This document shows positions 34,706-46,230 of a stretch of DNA of 64,000 nucleotides, in pieces. The stretch lies in the NCBI GenBank assembly GCA_024233135.1, contig JACKPZ010000018.1, positions 26,022 to 90,021 of the forward strand, given 5' to 3'. The stretch's first letter is position 1, and every line of letters starts with the position of its first letter. Source of the stretch: Akkermansiaceae bacterium. GTDB taxonomy: Bacteria; Verrucomicrobiota; Verrucomicrobiia; Verrucomicrobiales; Akkermansiaceae. Below the pieces are notes generated by a model. It ran no database searches. It saw only the letters and a list, made by a program, of their open reading frames with translations, and was not told where the DNA came from. The translations under genes were made by a program, and so were the position numbers.

Positions 34706-35587
34706 TCAGCGGCCCCAGCCGCGCTTTTGCAGCCAGAACGCGAGGTCGCGCGTCCACGGGTGGAGTTTTTCGTCCGGTGTCCTGCCCGGCTCGTAGGGTC
34801 GGGTGCCCAGGCCCATGCCGTGGCCGCCGTCCTGATAGACGTGGAGGTCGAAGGGAACCTTTTGTTTCCGCAGCGCGGTGGCGAACTGGAGCGCGTTCTC
34901 GACGTCCACCGCGCCGTCCTCCCAAGTGTGCCAGAGGAAACACGGAGGCGTGTCGGATTTCACCTGCAACTCGCCGGAAAGGAGATCGAGGAGTTCTTCG
35001 GACGGCGTGTCTCCTAACAGGTTCTTCCGCGATCCACCGTGGGTGTGGAGGTGCATCGAAACGACCGGGTAACAAAGGATGCCGAAGTCCGGACGCGAGC
35101 TCTCGCGTTCGATGGAATCGTCCGCATCGGGTTTCCCCGCATCGAACAAGGTCAGCGCCGTGGATGCGAGGTGCCCGCCCGCCGAAGATCCCATCACGCC
35201 GATCTTCCGCGGCTCGATCTTCCACTCCGCCGCTTTCGCGCGGACCGTGCGGATCGCGCGTTGCACATCGTACATCATCGACGGGTGGCGGTATCCGTTC
35301 GAGCCGAGCCGGTATTTCAGGACCCACGCGGAGATGCCGTGTTCGTTGAGCCACAGCGCGTAGTCGCGGCCCTCGTGATCCGCCAGCATGCCGTATCCGC
35401 CGCCGGGGCAGACGACGACGCCGGCGCCCGTCGCCTTGTCCGCCGGCGCGGGGTAGGCGGTGAGCGTCGGAATGTCTTTTTGCGGGTCGTTTCCGCGACC
35501 ACCGGGGACCTGCCCGGCGGGCCACAGCGGCATCGGTTCGGCGGCGAGGGAAATCATGGGGACGAGTGTGAGAAGAAGGGTTTTCAC
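34706..35587 (-). CDS. Secreted alpha/beta hydrolase, probable carbohydrate esterase
   Basis: A 293-residue protein from GTG 35587, which begins a signal peptide (VKTLLLTLVPMISLAAEP). The nucleophile elbow is GSSAGG, the oxyanion region has VVCPGGGYGML, an acidic residue sits in HTWEDGAVDVEN, and the catalytic His is in DGGHGMG. This matches the BD-FAE/acetylxylan-esterase-like group that is often near glycoside hydrolases. The likely role is removing acetyl or feruloyl groups from polysaccharide. It is divergent from the PSD1 gene. Confidence 0.88.
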   Translation of the reverse strand: MKTLLLTLVPMISLAAEPMPLWPAGQVPGGRGNDPQKDIPTLTAYPAPADKATGAGVVVCPGGGYGMLADHEGRDYALWLNEHGISAWVLKYRLGSNGYRHPSMMYDVQRAIRTVRAKAAEWKIEPRKIGVMGSSAGGHLASTALTLFDAGKPDADDSIERESSRPDFGILCYPVVSMHLHTHGGSRKNLLGDTPSEELLDLLSGELQVKSDTPPCFLWHTWEDGAVDVENALQFATALRKQKVPFDLHVYQDGGHGMGLGTRPYEPGRTPDEKLHPWTRDLAFWLQKRGWGR

Positions 35588-35710
35588 GTCCGGAACATGA
35601 GGCGCGGCACGGGCGATGGCAATCCCCCGGATGTCGGTTCGCGTGCTTTCGGGGATTGAAAGACGGTGTCGGCAGGGGGAGTATGGCACCATCGTTCCTA
35701 GGTTCTTCGC

Positions 35711-38700
35711 ATGTCATCCCTTTCCTCCAAGTTGCTGTCCGCAGTCATCGCTCTCGCGCCGTCGCTGACGCTGGTTTCCTGCCAGCGGGAAACTCCGGTC
35801 TCCACGACCACGGAGGAAAAAACGGAAGTGGCGGCGGCTGAAGAGGATCCGTTGCCCGCGGAGATTTCGTTCAACGAGCACATCCAGCCGATCCTCTCGG
35901 AGAACTGCTACCATTGCCACGGCCCGGATTCGGGGACCCGCGAGCCGAAGGAGGCTCCGCTGAGGCTCGACCGGCCCGAGGACGCGTTCGCGGAGCGCGA
36001 GGGCGGACAGCCAGCCATCGTCGCCGGAAACCCGGACGAATCTCCGGTGGTCCGTCGCATGAGGTCATCGGACGTGGATCTGATCATGCCGCCGCCGGCG
36101 AGCCACAAGGTGATGGCCGCGCGCGACATCGCGATGATCGAGCGATGGATCGGGCAGGGTGCGGAATACGAAGCGCATTGGTCGTTCGTACCCGTGACCA
36201 AACCGCCGGTCCCGGAAGCCGGAAAGGAATGGTCGGACCATCCGGTCGATCGCTTCATCGCGGCGAAACTCGGCGAGGCCGGCTTGAAGCCGAATCCGCC
36301 CGAGGACCTGCGGCGCTTCCACCGACGGCTCACGCTGGATCTCACCGGCCTGCCGCCGGAGCCCGCGGAAACGGACGCCTTCGTCGAGGCGATGCGCGCG
36401 GATCCGGACAAGGCGGTCGCCGCCGAGGCGGACCGCCTTCTCGCCACCACCGCCAGCGCGGAACACTTCGCCCGCCAATGGCTCGATGCGGCGAGATATG
36501 CCGATACGCACGGCATCCATATCGATAACTACCGCGCCATCTGGCCCTACCGCGACTGGGTGGTCCGCGCGTTCCAACAGAACATGCCGTGGGATCAATT
36601 CACCCTCGAGCAGCTCGCCGGCGACATGTTGCCCGATCGCACGCTCGATCAGGAGGTGGCCACCGGTTTCTCCCGCTGCCTCGCGACCACCGGCGAGGGC
36701 GGCGCGATCGGCGAGGAATACGAGGCGATCTATGCCAAGGACCGGGTGGAAACGGTTTCCGCCGTCTGGCTCGGACTCACGACCGGATGCGCGGCGTGCC
36801 ACGACCACAAGTTCGACCCGGTCTCGACCAAGGAGTTCTATCAGCTCACCGCGTTCTTCCGCAACACGCCGATGTCGCCGCTCGATGGCAACAACGCCGA
36901 GCACCCGCCGAACGTGTTCGTGCCGCTCGTCGAGGACCGCGGCCGTTGGACGGAGCTCGCTTCGCAGATCGGAGATATGGAAAAGCGGATCGCTGCGAGG
37001 AAGTCGGAGGCGCGTCCCGAGTTTGACGAGTGGCTGTCCAACGCATCGATCGCCCCGGCGCGGGACATCGACTCGACACTCGCCCTGCATCTTCCGCTCG
37101 CGGAAAGCGAAGGGCCGCTCCACGGCGCCAGCGACGGCCAGCCGCGAGAATGGCCGGCGGACTTCGAGCGGATCGACGCGCCGCTCGGCAAGGCTCCCGT
37201 GGTGAGCGGGAAACCCGCGGTTCTCGGTGATCTCGCGTCGTTCTCCCGCGGCGACCGGGTCACCTTCGGCGGCTTCGTCCGGATCGAAGGCGATCCAACA
37301 GGGGCGATCATCGCGCGGATGGACCCCGGCAACGATTATCGCGGCTGGGACTTCTGGATTCAGAACGGCCGGCCGGGCAGCCATGTGATCGACAAGTGGC
37401 CCACCGCCGCGAACAAGACGGTGGCCAACAAGCCGCTCGAGAAAAAGCGCTGGCACCATGTCATGGTCACCTTCGACGGCGCGATCTCCGGCCATCAGGC
37501 CCAGGCTGTTTATGTGGACGGCAAGCGGGTGGCCGCCGGAACCGACCCGAACACCGTCGGCGGCAGCATCGAGACCGGGGTGCCGCTTCGCATCGGAGAA
37601 CGCGAAGGCGGCGAGTCGAAACTCCGGGGTGGCAAGGTCGCGCTGCAGGATTTCCGTTTCTACCGCAGGCTGCTCACGCCGGAGGAGATCGCGGGCATCG
37701 CCGAGACCGCGTTGTTGTCCCATGTCCTCGCGTTGCCCGTCGAGCAGCGGACGAAGGAGCAGATGGACTCGCTCTATCAGTATTATCTAGCGAACATCGA
37801 CGCGCCCTCGCGCGAACTCGCCGCGAAGCTCGACACCCTGAAATCCGAACAGGCCGCCGTCCGCGGGCGGGGATCGGTCTCCCTCGTCATGAAGGAGAAG
37901 GATGCCGAACCCTTCGCCCACGTGCTCACCCGCGGCGTGTATTCCGACAAGGGCGAGAAGGTGACGCCGGCGACGCCCGCCGTGCTGCCGCCGATGAAGG
38001 ACGGCGATCCGAAAAACCGCCTCGGGCTCGCCCGCTGGCTGAATGACGCCGCCAACCCGCTGCCCGCCCGCGTGACGATGAACCGCGCGTGGTCCTTCGT
38101 GTTCGGCGCCGGCATCGTCGAAACGAACGAGGACTTCGGCATCATGGGAGCGCGGCCGAGCCACCCGAAGCTGCTCGATTGGCTGGCGTCCGAGTTTGTG
38201 GAGTCCGGATGGAACTACCGTCACATGATCCGGTTGATGGTCACCTCCGCGGCCTACCGCCAGTCCGGTGTCGTCGCTCCGGAGAAACTCGAGATGGATC
38301 CGTCGAACCGCTTGCTCGCCCGCGGCCCGCGCGTCCGTCTCGATGCCGAACCGATCCGCGATCTCGCTCTCGCCGCGTCCGGGCTGCTCTCGGGAAAGAC
38401 CGGCGGGCCGCCGGTGAAACCGTATCAACCCGAAGGCATCTGGGAGGCCGTGGCGATGCCGCAGTCGAACACCCGGAACTACCGCAAGGACGAGGGCGAG
38501 GCGCTCTACCGCCGCTCGCTCTACACGATGTGGAAACGCACCGCGCCGCCGGCGAGCATGGAGATTCTCAACGCTCCGTCCCGCGAGACGTTCTGCGTGC
38601 GGCGCGACCGCACGAACACGCCGTTGCAGGCGCTGGTGTTGCTGAACGACCCGCAGTTCGTCGAGGCGTCGCGCGTGCTCGCCGCCCGCGCCGTCGAGGC

Positions 38701-38959
38701 GTCTCCGGATTTCGACGGCCGCCTCGACCATATCACGCTGCGCCTCATGGACCGCAAGCTGCGCGACGATGAGAAACAAGTGATCCGCGCGTCGTTCGAC
38801 GAGGTGCTCGGCAATTTCCGCAAGGATCCCGACGACGCCGGCAAACTTCTCGCCACCGGCGACTCGCCCGCGCCGAAGGACGGCGACCTTCCCGAGCTCG
38901 CCGCCTGGACGGTCGTTTCCAGCCAGATCCTCAACCTCGACGAAACCATCACCCGCTGA
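35711..38959 (+). CDS. PSD1-DUF1549-LamG-DUF1553 lipoprotein
   Basis: A 1082-residue protein with a lipobox (LVSC24). The cytochrome-like PSD1 domain has CYHCH at 66-70, a CxxCH heme-attachment pattern. It is followed by DUF1549 (about 165-395, with CAACHDHKFDP), a LamG-type beta sandwich (about 455-660) and DUF1553 (about 770-1060). This order is typical of Planctomycetota/Verrucomicrobiota proteins whose gene is always beside a DUF1501 gene. The LamG insertion is frequent but not universal. The role is unproven; electron transfer coupled to sugar-sulfate or polysaccharide processing is a common proposal. Confidence 0.95.
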   Translation: MSSLSSKLLSAVIALAPSLTLVSCQRETPVSTTTEEKTEVAAAEEDPLPAEISFNEHIQPILSENCYHCHGPDSGTREPKEAPLRLDRPEDAFAEREGGQPAIVAGNPDESPVVRRMRSSDVDLIMPPPASHKVMAARDIAMIERWIGQGAEYEAHWSFVPVTKPPVPEAGKEWSDHPVDRFIAAKLGEAGLKPNPPEDLRRFHRRLTLDLTGLPPEPAETDAFVEAMRADPDKAVAAEADRLLATTASAEHFARQWLDAARYADTHGIHIDNYRAIWPYRDWVVRAFQQNMPWDQFTLEQLAGDMLPDRTLDQEVATGFSRCLATTGEGGAIGEEYEAIYAKDRVETVSAVWLGLTTGCAACHDHKFDPVSTKEFYQLTAFFRNTPMSPLDGNNAEHPPNVFVPLVEDRGRWTELASQIGDMEKRIAARKSEARPEFDEWLSNASIAPARDIDSTLALHLPLAESEGPLHGASDGQPREWPADFERIDAPLGKAPVVSGKPAVLGDLASFSRGDRVTFGGFVRIEGDPTGAIIARMDPGNDYRGWDFWIQNGRPGSHVIDKWPTAANKTVANKPLEKKRWHHVMVTFDGAISGHQAQAVYVDGKRVAAGTDPNTVGGSIETGVPLRIGEREGGESKLRGGKVALQDFRFYRRLLTPEEIAGIAETALLSHVLALPVEQRTKEQMDSLYQYYLANIDAPSRELAAKLDTLKSEQAAVRGRGSVSLVMKEKDAEPFAHVLTRGVYSDKGEKVTPATPAVLPPMKDGDPKNRLGLARWLNDAANPLPARVTMNRAWSFVFGAGIVETNEDFGIMGARPSHPKLLDWLASEFVESGWNYRHMIRLMVTSAAYRQSGVVAPEKLEMDPSNRLLARGPRVRLDAEPIRDLALAASGLLSGKTGGPPVKPYQPEGIWEAVAMPQSNTRNYRKDEGEALYRRSLYTMWKRTAPPASMEILNAPSRETFCVRRDRTNTPLQALVLLNDPQFVEASRVLAARAVEASPDFDGRLDHITLRLMDRKLRDDEKQVIRASFDEVLGNFRKDPDDAGKLLATGDSPAPKDGDLPELAAWTVVSSQILNLDETITR

Positions 38960-38965
38960 TTCTCG

Positions 38966-40432
38966 ATGGACCCGCTTCTCGAATTCCACAACACCGCCTA
39001 CAGCCGCCGGCAGTTCTTCCGCAAATCCGGCACCGGCCTGGGCATGGCGGCGCTTGCATCGTTGCTCGGCCAGCGCGGCATGTCCGCGGTCGAAAACCTC
39101 GGCGCGATGGCGCCGCCGCTTCCGCAGATCGCCCCGAAGGCGAAACGCGCGATCTATATCTCGCTCATCGGCGCGCCGTCGCAGATGGATCTCTTCGACT
39201 ACAAGCCGGAGCTTTCGAAACGATTCAAGGAGGACCTCAACCAATGGCTCAAGGACCAGGGCGAGCGCCTGACCGGCATGACATCGGGGCAGAGTGCCTT
39301 CCCGCTCGCTCCGTCGATCTTCAAGTTCCAACAACACGGGCAGTCCGGCGCGTGGATCAGCGAACTGCTGCCGTGGACCGCGAAAATGACGGACGACCTC
39401 TGCATCATCAAATCGATGCACACCGACGCCATCAACCACGAGCCGGCCAACCAGCTCGTCTACACCGGGTCGATGCAGTCGGGCAAGGCGTCCATCGGCT
39501 CATGGCTTTCCTACGGGCTTGGATCGATGAACGAGGAGTTGCCGTCGTTCGTCGTTCTTCACGCGAACCATTCGTCGCCCTATGCCAACGTGCAGGCGAT
39601 CTCGAACCGCCTGTGGGGCTCGGGATACCTGCCGGGCCGCCACGCCGGCGTCGCGCTGCGCTCGCTTGGCGATCCGGTGCTTTTCCTCAAGGACACGCCC
39701 GGCATTTCCCGGGAAACCCGCCGCTCGATGCTGACCGGTCTCAACGAACTGAACCGGAAATCGTTCTCCGCCATCCAGGATCCCGAGATCGAGGTCCGCA
39801 TGCAGCAGTATGAGATGGCCTTCCGCATGCAATCCTCGGTGCCGGAACTCACCGATCTATCAGGAGAGAGCGAGGCCATTCACCAACTCTACGGTGACGA
39901 CAGCCGGAAGCGCGGCACCTTCGCCAACTCCGCGCTGATGGCCCGCCGCCTCCTTGAACGCGGCGTGCGTTTCGTCCAGATCTTCCACCGCGGCTGGGAC
40001 CAGCATGGAAACCTTCCGCGCGACCTCGCGTCCCAATGCAAGGATGTGGATCAAGGTTGCTACGGTCTCATCCAGGACCTCAAACAGCGCGGCATGCTCG
40101 AGGACACGCTGGTCATCTGGGGCGGCGAGTTCGGCCGCACGGTGTATTGCCAGGGCGGACTGAGCGAGGAGAACTACGGCCGCGACCACCACCCCCGTTG
40201 TTTCACCATCTGGATGGCTGGCGGCGGCATCCGCGGCGGCCAGGTCTATGGGGAAACCGACGAGATGTCTTATAACATCGTCAAGGATCCCGTGCATATC
40301 CGCGACCTCCACGCGACGATCCTCCACGCGCTCGGTCTCAAGCACGAGAGTCTCTCGTTCAAATACCAGGGCCTCGACCAGCGGCTCACAGGCGTGGAAC
40401 CCGCGAAGGTGATCCACGACTGGTTCGCCTGA
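38966..40432 (+). CDS. DUF1501 protein (alkaline-phosphatase-like fold, Tat-type signal)
   Basis: A 488-residue protein with a twin-arginine start (SRRQFFRKSGTGLGMAALAS). It contains the family features FVQIFHRGWDQHGN, VIWGGEFGRT and DHHPRCFTIWMAGGG, which correspond to a sulfatase/phosphatase-like metal-binding fold. It starts 6 bases after the PSD1/DUF1553 gene, so the two form an operon. The partner arrangement is conserved in the phylum; the biochemical role has not been shown. Confidence 0.95.
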   Translation: MDPLLEFHNTAYSRRQFFRKSGTGLGMAALASLLGQRGMSAVENLGAMAPPLPQIAPKAKRAIYISLIGAPSQMDLFDYKPELSKRFKEDLNQWLKDQGERLTGMTSGQSAFPLAPSIFKFQQHGQSGAWISELLPWTAKMTDDLCIIKSMHTDAINHEPANQLVYTGSMQSGKASIGSWLSYGLGSMNEELPSFVVLHANHSSPYANVQAISNRLWGSGYLPGRHAGVALRSLGDPVLFLKDTPGISRETRRSMLTGLNELNRKSFSAIQDPEIEVRMQQYEMAFRMQSSVPELTDLSGESEAIHQLYGDDSRKRGTFANSALMARRLLERGVRFVQIFHRGWDQHGNLPRDLASQCKDVDQGCYGLIQDLKQRGMLEDTLVIWGGEFGRTVYCQGGLSEENYGRDHHPRCFTIWMAGGGIRGGQVYGETDEMSYNIVKDPVHIRDLHATILHALGLKHESLSFKYQGLDQRLTGVEPAKVIHDWFA

Positions 40433-40464
40433 AGTGAGGCCGACGGCCTGTTCGCGAATCACTC

Positions 40465-40722
40465 ATGCAATCATCCCGCACATCCGATCTTCTTCGCGCC
40501 GTGCAGCTCGCCGAATCCGGCGCCTGGTCCGCGGCCCATGACCTCGCCCAGCAACACGAAGGCGACCCGCACGCGGATTGGATCCACGCCGTTCTCCACA
40601 AGACCGAGGGGGATGCGGGAAACAGCCGCTACTGGTATGCCCGCGCCGGACGGCCTGCTGATTTTTCGAAAGATCCCGCCTCCGAGTGGGCGGAAATCCG
40701 GTCCGCTTTGGAGCGCCCCTGA
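40465..40722 (+). CDS. Small conserved hypothetical protein
   Basis: An 85-residue soluble protein. The central block WIHAVLHKTEGDAGNSRYWYARAG matches a short conserved family seen in several phyla, usually annotated as hypothetical. It lies 32 bases after the DUF1501 gene. No function is known. Confidence 0.8.
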   Translation: MQSSRTSDLLRAVQLAESGAWSAAHDLAQQHEGDPHADWIHAVLHKTEGDAGNSRYWYARAGRPADFSKDPASEWAEIRSALERP

Positions 40723-40768
40723 CGCGGCTGGCGGCGGCAAAGCGGGTGTTCTAGGCGGAGAGTGTCCC

Positions 40769-40792
40769 ATCATCATATCCGGATACGACGAT
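40769..40792. promoter_or_regulatory. Palindrome upstream of metH, possible operator
   Basis: A perfect 10-bp palindrome TATCCGGATA (40776-40785) lies inside a 24-bp imperfect palindrome with ATCnTC flanks on both sides, ending 42 bases before the metH start. ArsR-type S-adenosylhomocysteine regulators and other methionine regulators bind palindromes in such positions, but the specific regulator is not identified. No riboswitch fold is evident. Confidence 0.4.
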
Positions 40793-40834
40793 TTGTTCCT
40801 TGATGCGCCCCTCCCTCCGCGGTAGCGTCCGCCC

Positions 40835-41929
40835 ATGCCGCAGCCCGACGCCACCGCCGAACTGACCCAGTCCCTGTCCGAGCGCATCCTCGTGCTCGAC
40901 GGAGCGATGGGCACGACGATCCGCACCTACGGACTCGAGGAAGGCGACGCGCGCGGCGAGCGCTTCGCCAGAAACGACAAGGACCTGCTCAACAACGGCG
41001 ACATCCTCTCGCTCACGAAACCGGACGTCATCGGCGACATCCACCGCCGTTTCTATCAGGCCGGCTCGGACATCTGCGAGACCAACACGTTCTCCGCCAC
41101 CAGCATCGCGCAGAGCGAGTTCTTCGTCGAAGACCCGCGCGAGAAAGGCGGCCGCAAGGATCCGGAGTTCTTCCAGAAGATCATCGAAAACCCGTTCCTC
41201 AACGACCTTGCGTGGGAGATGAACGTCGAGTCGTCGAAACTCTGCCGCAAGATGGCAGACGACATCGGCACCGACACCGGCGTGAAACGCTACGTCGCCG
41301 GCGCGATCGGGCCGCTCACCGTGTCCCTCACCAATTCGCCCGACGCCAACGACCCCGCCTTCCGCGTGGTCACCTTCGACCAGGTGCTGGAGGCCTACAA
41401 ACACCAGGTCCGCGCGCTCATCGAGGGCGGCTGCGACATCCTGATGATCGAGACCATCTTCGACTCGCTCAACGCCAAGGCCGCCGCCGTCGCCACCCAG
41501 GAGGTGTTCGACGAACTCCGTCTCCGCCTGCCGATCATCATCTCCGCCGCCGTCGGCCGCGGCGGGGAAACCATGATCTCCGCCCAAAAGGTCGAGGCGC
41601 TTTGGAACGCCTTCGCCCATGTGAAACCGCTCGCCATCGGCCTCAACTGTTCGCTCGGTCCCGACCTGATGCGTCCGTTCCTCGAGGAACTTTCCGACTG
41701 CGCCGCCACCCACATTTCCGCCTATCCGAACGCCGGCCTGCCGAACCCGCTCGCGCCCACCGGCTTCGACCTCGAACCGCCCCACATGAAGGATTTCATG
41801 GGCGACTTCGCCTCCGCCGGCCTGCTCAACCTCGCCGGCGGTTGCTGCGGCAACACCCCCGAACACGTCGCCGCCATCGCCCAGGGCGTGCGCGGCAAGG
41901 CGCCGCGGAAAGTGCCGGCGGTGGGGTGA
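40835..41929 (+). CDS. metH: Methionine synthase, homocysteine-binding N-terminal half
   Basis: A 364-residue protein containing only the Hcy-methyltransferase domain of MetH. LDGAMGTTIR (21-30) opens the barrel. The zinc ligands are Cys272 (GLNCSLGP) and Cys337/Cys338 (AGGCCGN). It brings homocysteine to the cobalamin half, encoded by the gene starting at 42409. A small insertion (about 99-125) is unusual compared with the fused enzyme of E. coli. It ends in TGA at 41927-41929, three bases from the left arm of the inserted cassette. Split methionine synthases are known in some proteobacteria. Confidence 0.95.
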   Translation: MPQPDATAELTQSLSERILVLDGAMGTTIRTYGLEEGDARGERFARNDKDLLNNGDILSLTKPDVIGDIHRRFYQAGSDICETNTFSATSIAQSEFFVEDPREKGGRKDPEFFQKIIENPFLNDLAWEMNVESSKLCRKMADDIGTDTGVKRYVAGAIGPLTVSLTNSPDANDPAFRVVTFDQVLEAYKHQVRALIEGGCDILMIETIFDSLNAKAAAVATQEVFDELRLRLPIIISAAVGRGGETMISAQKVEALWNAFAHVKPLAIGLNCSLGPDLMRPFLEELSDCAATHISAYPNAGLPNPLAPTGFDLEPPHMKDFMGDFASAGLLNLAGGCCGNTPEHVAAIAQGVRGKAPRKVPAVG

Positions 41930-41932
41930 TTG

Positions 41933-41970
41933 GAACCGCAAAGACGCAAAGGCCGCAAAGGGACGCAAAG
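41933..41970 (+). repeat. Left inverted repeat of the GxxExxY cassette
   Basis: The 38-bp left arm begins GAACCGCAAAGACGC. It is made of tandem imperfect 9-mers and is inverted relative to 42365-42402. Confidence 0.85.
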
Positions 41971-41973
41971 TGT

Positions 41974-42363
41974 ATGAAGGACGATTTGAACAAGCTGTCG
42001 AACGAGGTCATTGGTGCCGCGATCGAGGTTCATCGCGATCTGGGCCCGGGACTGTTGGAGTCGAGCTATGAAGCGAGTCTTCAACATGAGCTGGCACTGC
42101 GTGGCATTTCATCCGTCCGCCAGCTTCTTCTTCCGATTCGTTACAAGGATCTGGAAATCCCGGATGCGTATCGGATCGACTTGCTTGTTGAGGATTCGTT
42201 GGTGATCGAACTCAAGACTGTCGAGAAGCTCATGCCGATCCACTCCGCGCAAGTTCTGACCTGCTTGCGCATGTCAGAGAATCACCTCGGCTTGCTCATG
42301 AATTTCCACACCGTTCGTCTTGTCGATCAAATCAAACGCCTCGTCCACAACTTCCCTCAGTAA
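41974..42363 (+). CDS. GxxExxY family protein
   Basis: A 129-residue protein from ATG 41974 (MKDDLNKLSNEVIGAAIEVH). The family-defining motif is in GPGLLESSYEASLQHEL (G-x-x-E-x-x-Y). A PD-(D/E)xK-like core is suggested by YRIDLLVEDSLVIELKTV. Members are widespread in bacteria and archaea, often in repeat-flanked cassettes; the fold suggests nuclease or nucleic-acid binding, but the role is not proven. It sits between the two metH genes on the same strand and is likely to be co-transcribed with them. Confidence 0.92.
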   Translation: MKDDLNKLSNEVIGAAIEVHRDLGPGLLESSYEASLQHELALRGISSVRQLLLPIRYKDLEIPDAYRIDLLVEDSLVIELKTVEKLMPIHSAQVLTCLRMSENHLGLLMNFHTVRLVDQIKRLVHNFPQ

Positions 42364-42364
42364 C

Positions 42365-42402
42365 CTTCGCGACCCTCTGCGGCCTTTGCGTCTCTGCGGT
42401 TC
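42365..42402 (-). repeat. Right inverted repeat of the GxxExxY cassette
   Basis: The 38-bp arm, read on the minus strand, begins GAACCGCAGAGACGC. It differs from the left arm at four positions. It ends 6 bases before the start of the second metH gene. Confidence 0.85.
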
Positions 42403-42408
42403 AATATC

Positions 42409-45105
<2,697 letters not shown>

Positions 45106-45157
45106 TCCCGGATTTTCGCTCGACGGGTCACCAGACCCGTTGCAGCGTGCTTCCGGT

Positions 45158-46117
45158 ATGAAACAAATCGTGACCCCAATCTGCGCCGCGCTCGTGGCGC
45201 TCCATGCCGTGGCGTTCGCCGGCGGCGAGGGCTGGACCTCGGATTTCGAGGCAGCCAAGAAACAAGCATCCGAACTCAAGAAAGACCTGCTCATCGATTT
45301 CACCGGGTCGGATTGGTGCGGCTGGTGCATCAAGCTCAACGACGAGGTGTTCTCCAAGGACCCATTCAAGGAAGGCGTGAAGGACGACTTCGTGCTCGTC
45401 GAGATCGACTCGCCCCGCGACAAGTCGAAGCTTTCGGAGGAAACCATCAAACAGAACGAGGAACTCGGCGAAAAATATGGGATCCAGGGGTACCCGACGA
45501 TCCTCCTGACCGATGCCGAGGGGCGGCCCTACGCCGGCACCGGCTACCAGGAAGGCGGTCCGGTGAAATATGTCGAGCACCTCGACGAACTCCGCGCCCG
45601 GAAAATCGCCCGCAACGAGGCATTCAAGAAGGCGGAGGAAGCCGAAGGCGTCGAGAAGGCAAAACTCCTCGTCAGCGCGCTCAAGGCGATGGAGCTGGAG
45701 GAAGACCAGATCTCCGCGTTCTACGGCGATGAGATCGAGGCGATCAAGAAGGCCGACCCGAAGGACGAAACCGGATTTGCCAAGCGGCTCGCCGACAAGG
45801 AGCGCTTCAACAAATTCCAGGACGAGCTGATGGGCTACGGCCGCAATCAGGACCATGAAGGCGCCCTCGCCCACGTTGACAAAGGCATCAAGGAGGGGGA
45901 CTTCGGCCAGGAAATCACCCAGCAGATGATGGTCACCCGCGGGATGATCCTGCTCCAGATGAAGAAATTCGACGACGCCCTCAAGTCGCTCGATGATGCG
46001 AAGGACTACGATCCGGACAGCGCCATGGCGGGCAACATCGATCGAATGAAGAGCCAGATCGAAACCATGAAGGAACAGGCTGCCGGCGGTGGTGGCGACG
46101 AAGAGGAAAGCGAGTGA
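45158..46117 (+). CDS. Secreted thioredoxin-fold protein with C-terminal helical region
   Basis: A 319-residue protein from ATG 45158 (signal MKQIVTPICAALVALHAVAFAGG). The redox motif is DWCGWC (Cys54/Cys57), in the position of thioredoxin CxxC. A cis-Pro loop is visible as GYPTILLTD. The C-terminal 170 residues are highly charged and helical, TPR-like at the end. Likely a periplasmic thiol oxidoreductase. A strong terminator follows. Confidence 0.9.
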   Translation: MKQIVTPICAALVALHAVAFAGGEGWTSDFEAAKKQASELKKDLLIDFTGSDWCGWCIKLNDEVFSKDPFKEGVKDDFVLVEIDSPRDKSKLSEETIKQNEELGEKYGIQGYPTILLTDAEGRPYAGTGYQEGGPVKYVEHLDELRARKIARNEAFKKAEEAEGVEKAKLLVSALKAMELEEDQISAFYGDEIEAIKKADPKDETGFAKRLADKERFNKFQDELMGYGRNQDHEGALAHVDKGIKEGDFGQEITQQMMVTRGMILLQMKKFDDALKSLDDAKDYDPDSAMAGNIDRMKSQIETMKEQAAGGGGDEEESE

Positions 46118-46145
46118 TTCCTCCTTCCCGCCGATCCTGATTTTC

Positions 46146-46181
46146 AACGCCGCCCCGGGATGATCCGGGGCGGCGTTTTTT
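46146..46181 (+). terminator. Intrinsic terminator
   Basis: A perfect 13-bp stem AACGCCGCCCCGG with its complement (46165-46177) and a six-base loop is followed by a T-run (46176-46181). It ends the metH/thioredoxin-side transcripts just before cinA. Confidence 0.9.
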
Positions 46182-46230
46182 CATGCTGTCGTCGCTTGAA
46201 AACCGTGCCCGCACCGGGAACGCTCCGCCC

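Larger units (their letters stand above)
41933..42402. mobile_element. GxxExxY cassette with 38-bp inverted repeats between metH halves
   Basis: The left arm 41933-41970 and right arm 42365-42402 are inverted copies matching at 34 of 38 positions. Each is built of about four 9-base units of the type ACGCAAAGG / CCGCAAAGG. A single gene (41974-42363) fills the interior, starting 3 bases after the left arm and ending one base before the right. The whole 470-bp unit fills nearly all of the gap between the metH ORFs. There is no transposase inside, so any movement would need a factor from elsewhere. No clear target duplication is visible. Confidence 0.8.

Noticed and set aside
45122..45141. ACGGGT...ACCCGT hairpin after metH as a terminator
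   Set aside because: Six to seven base pairs with no T-run; too weak, and the next gene follows closely.
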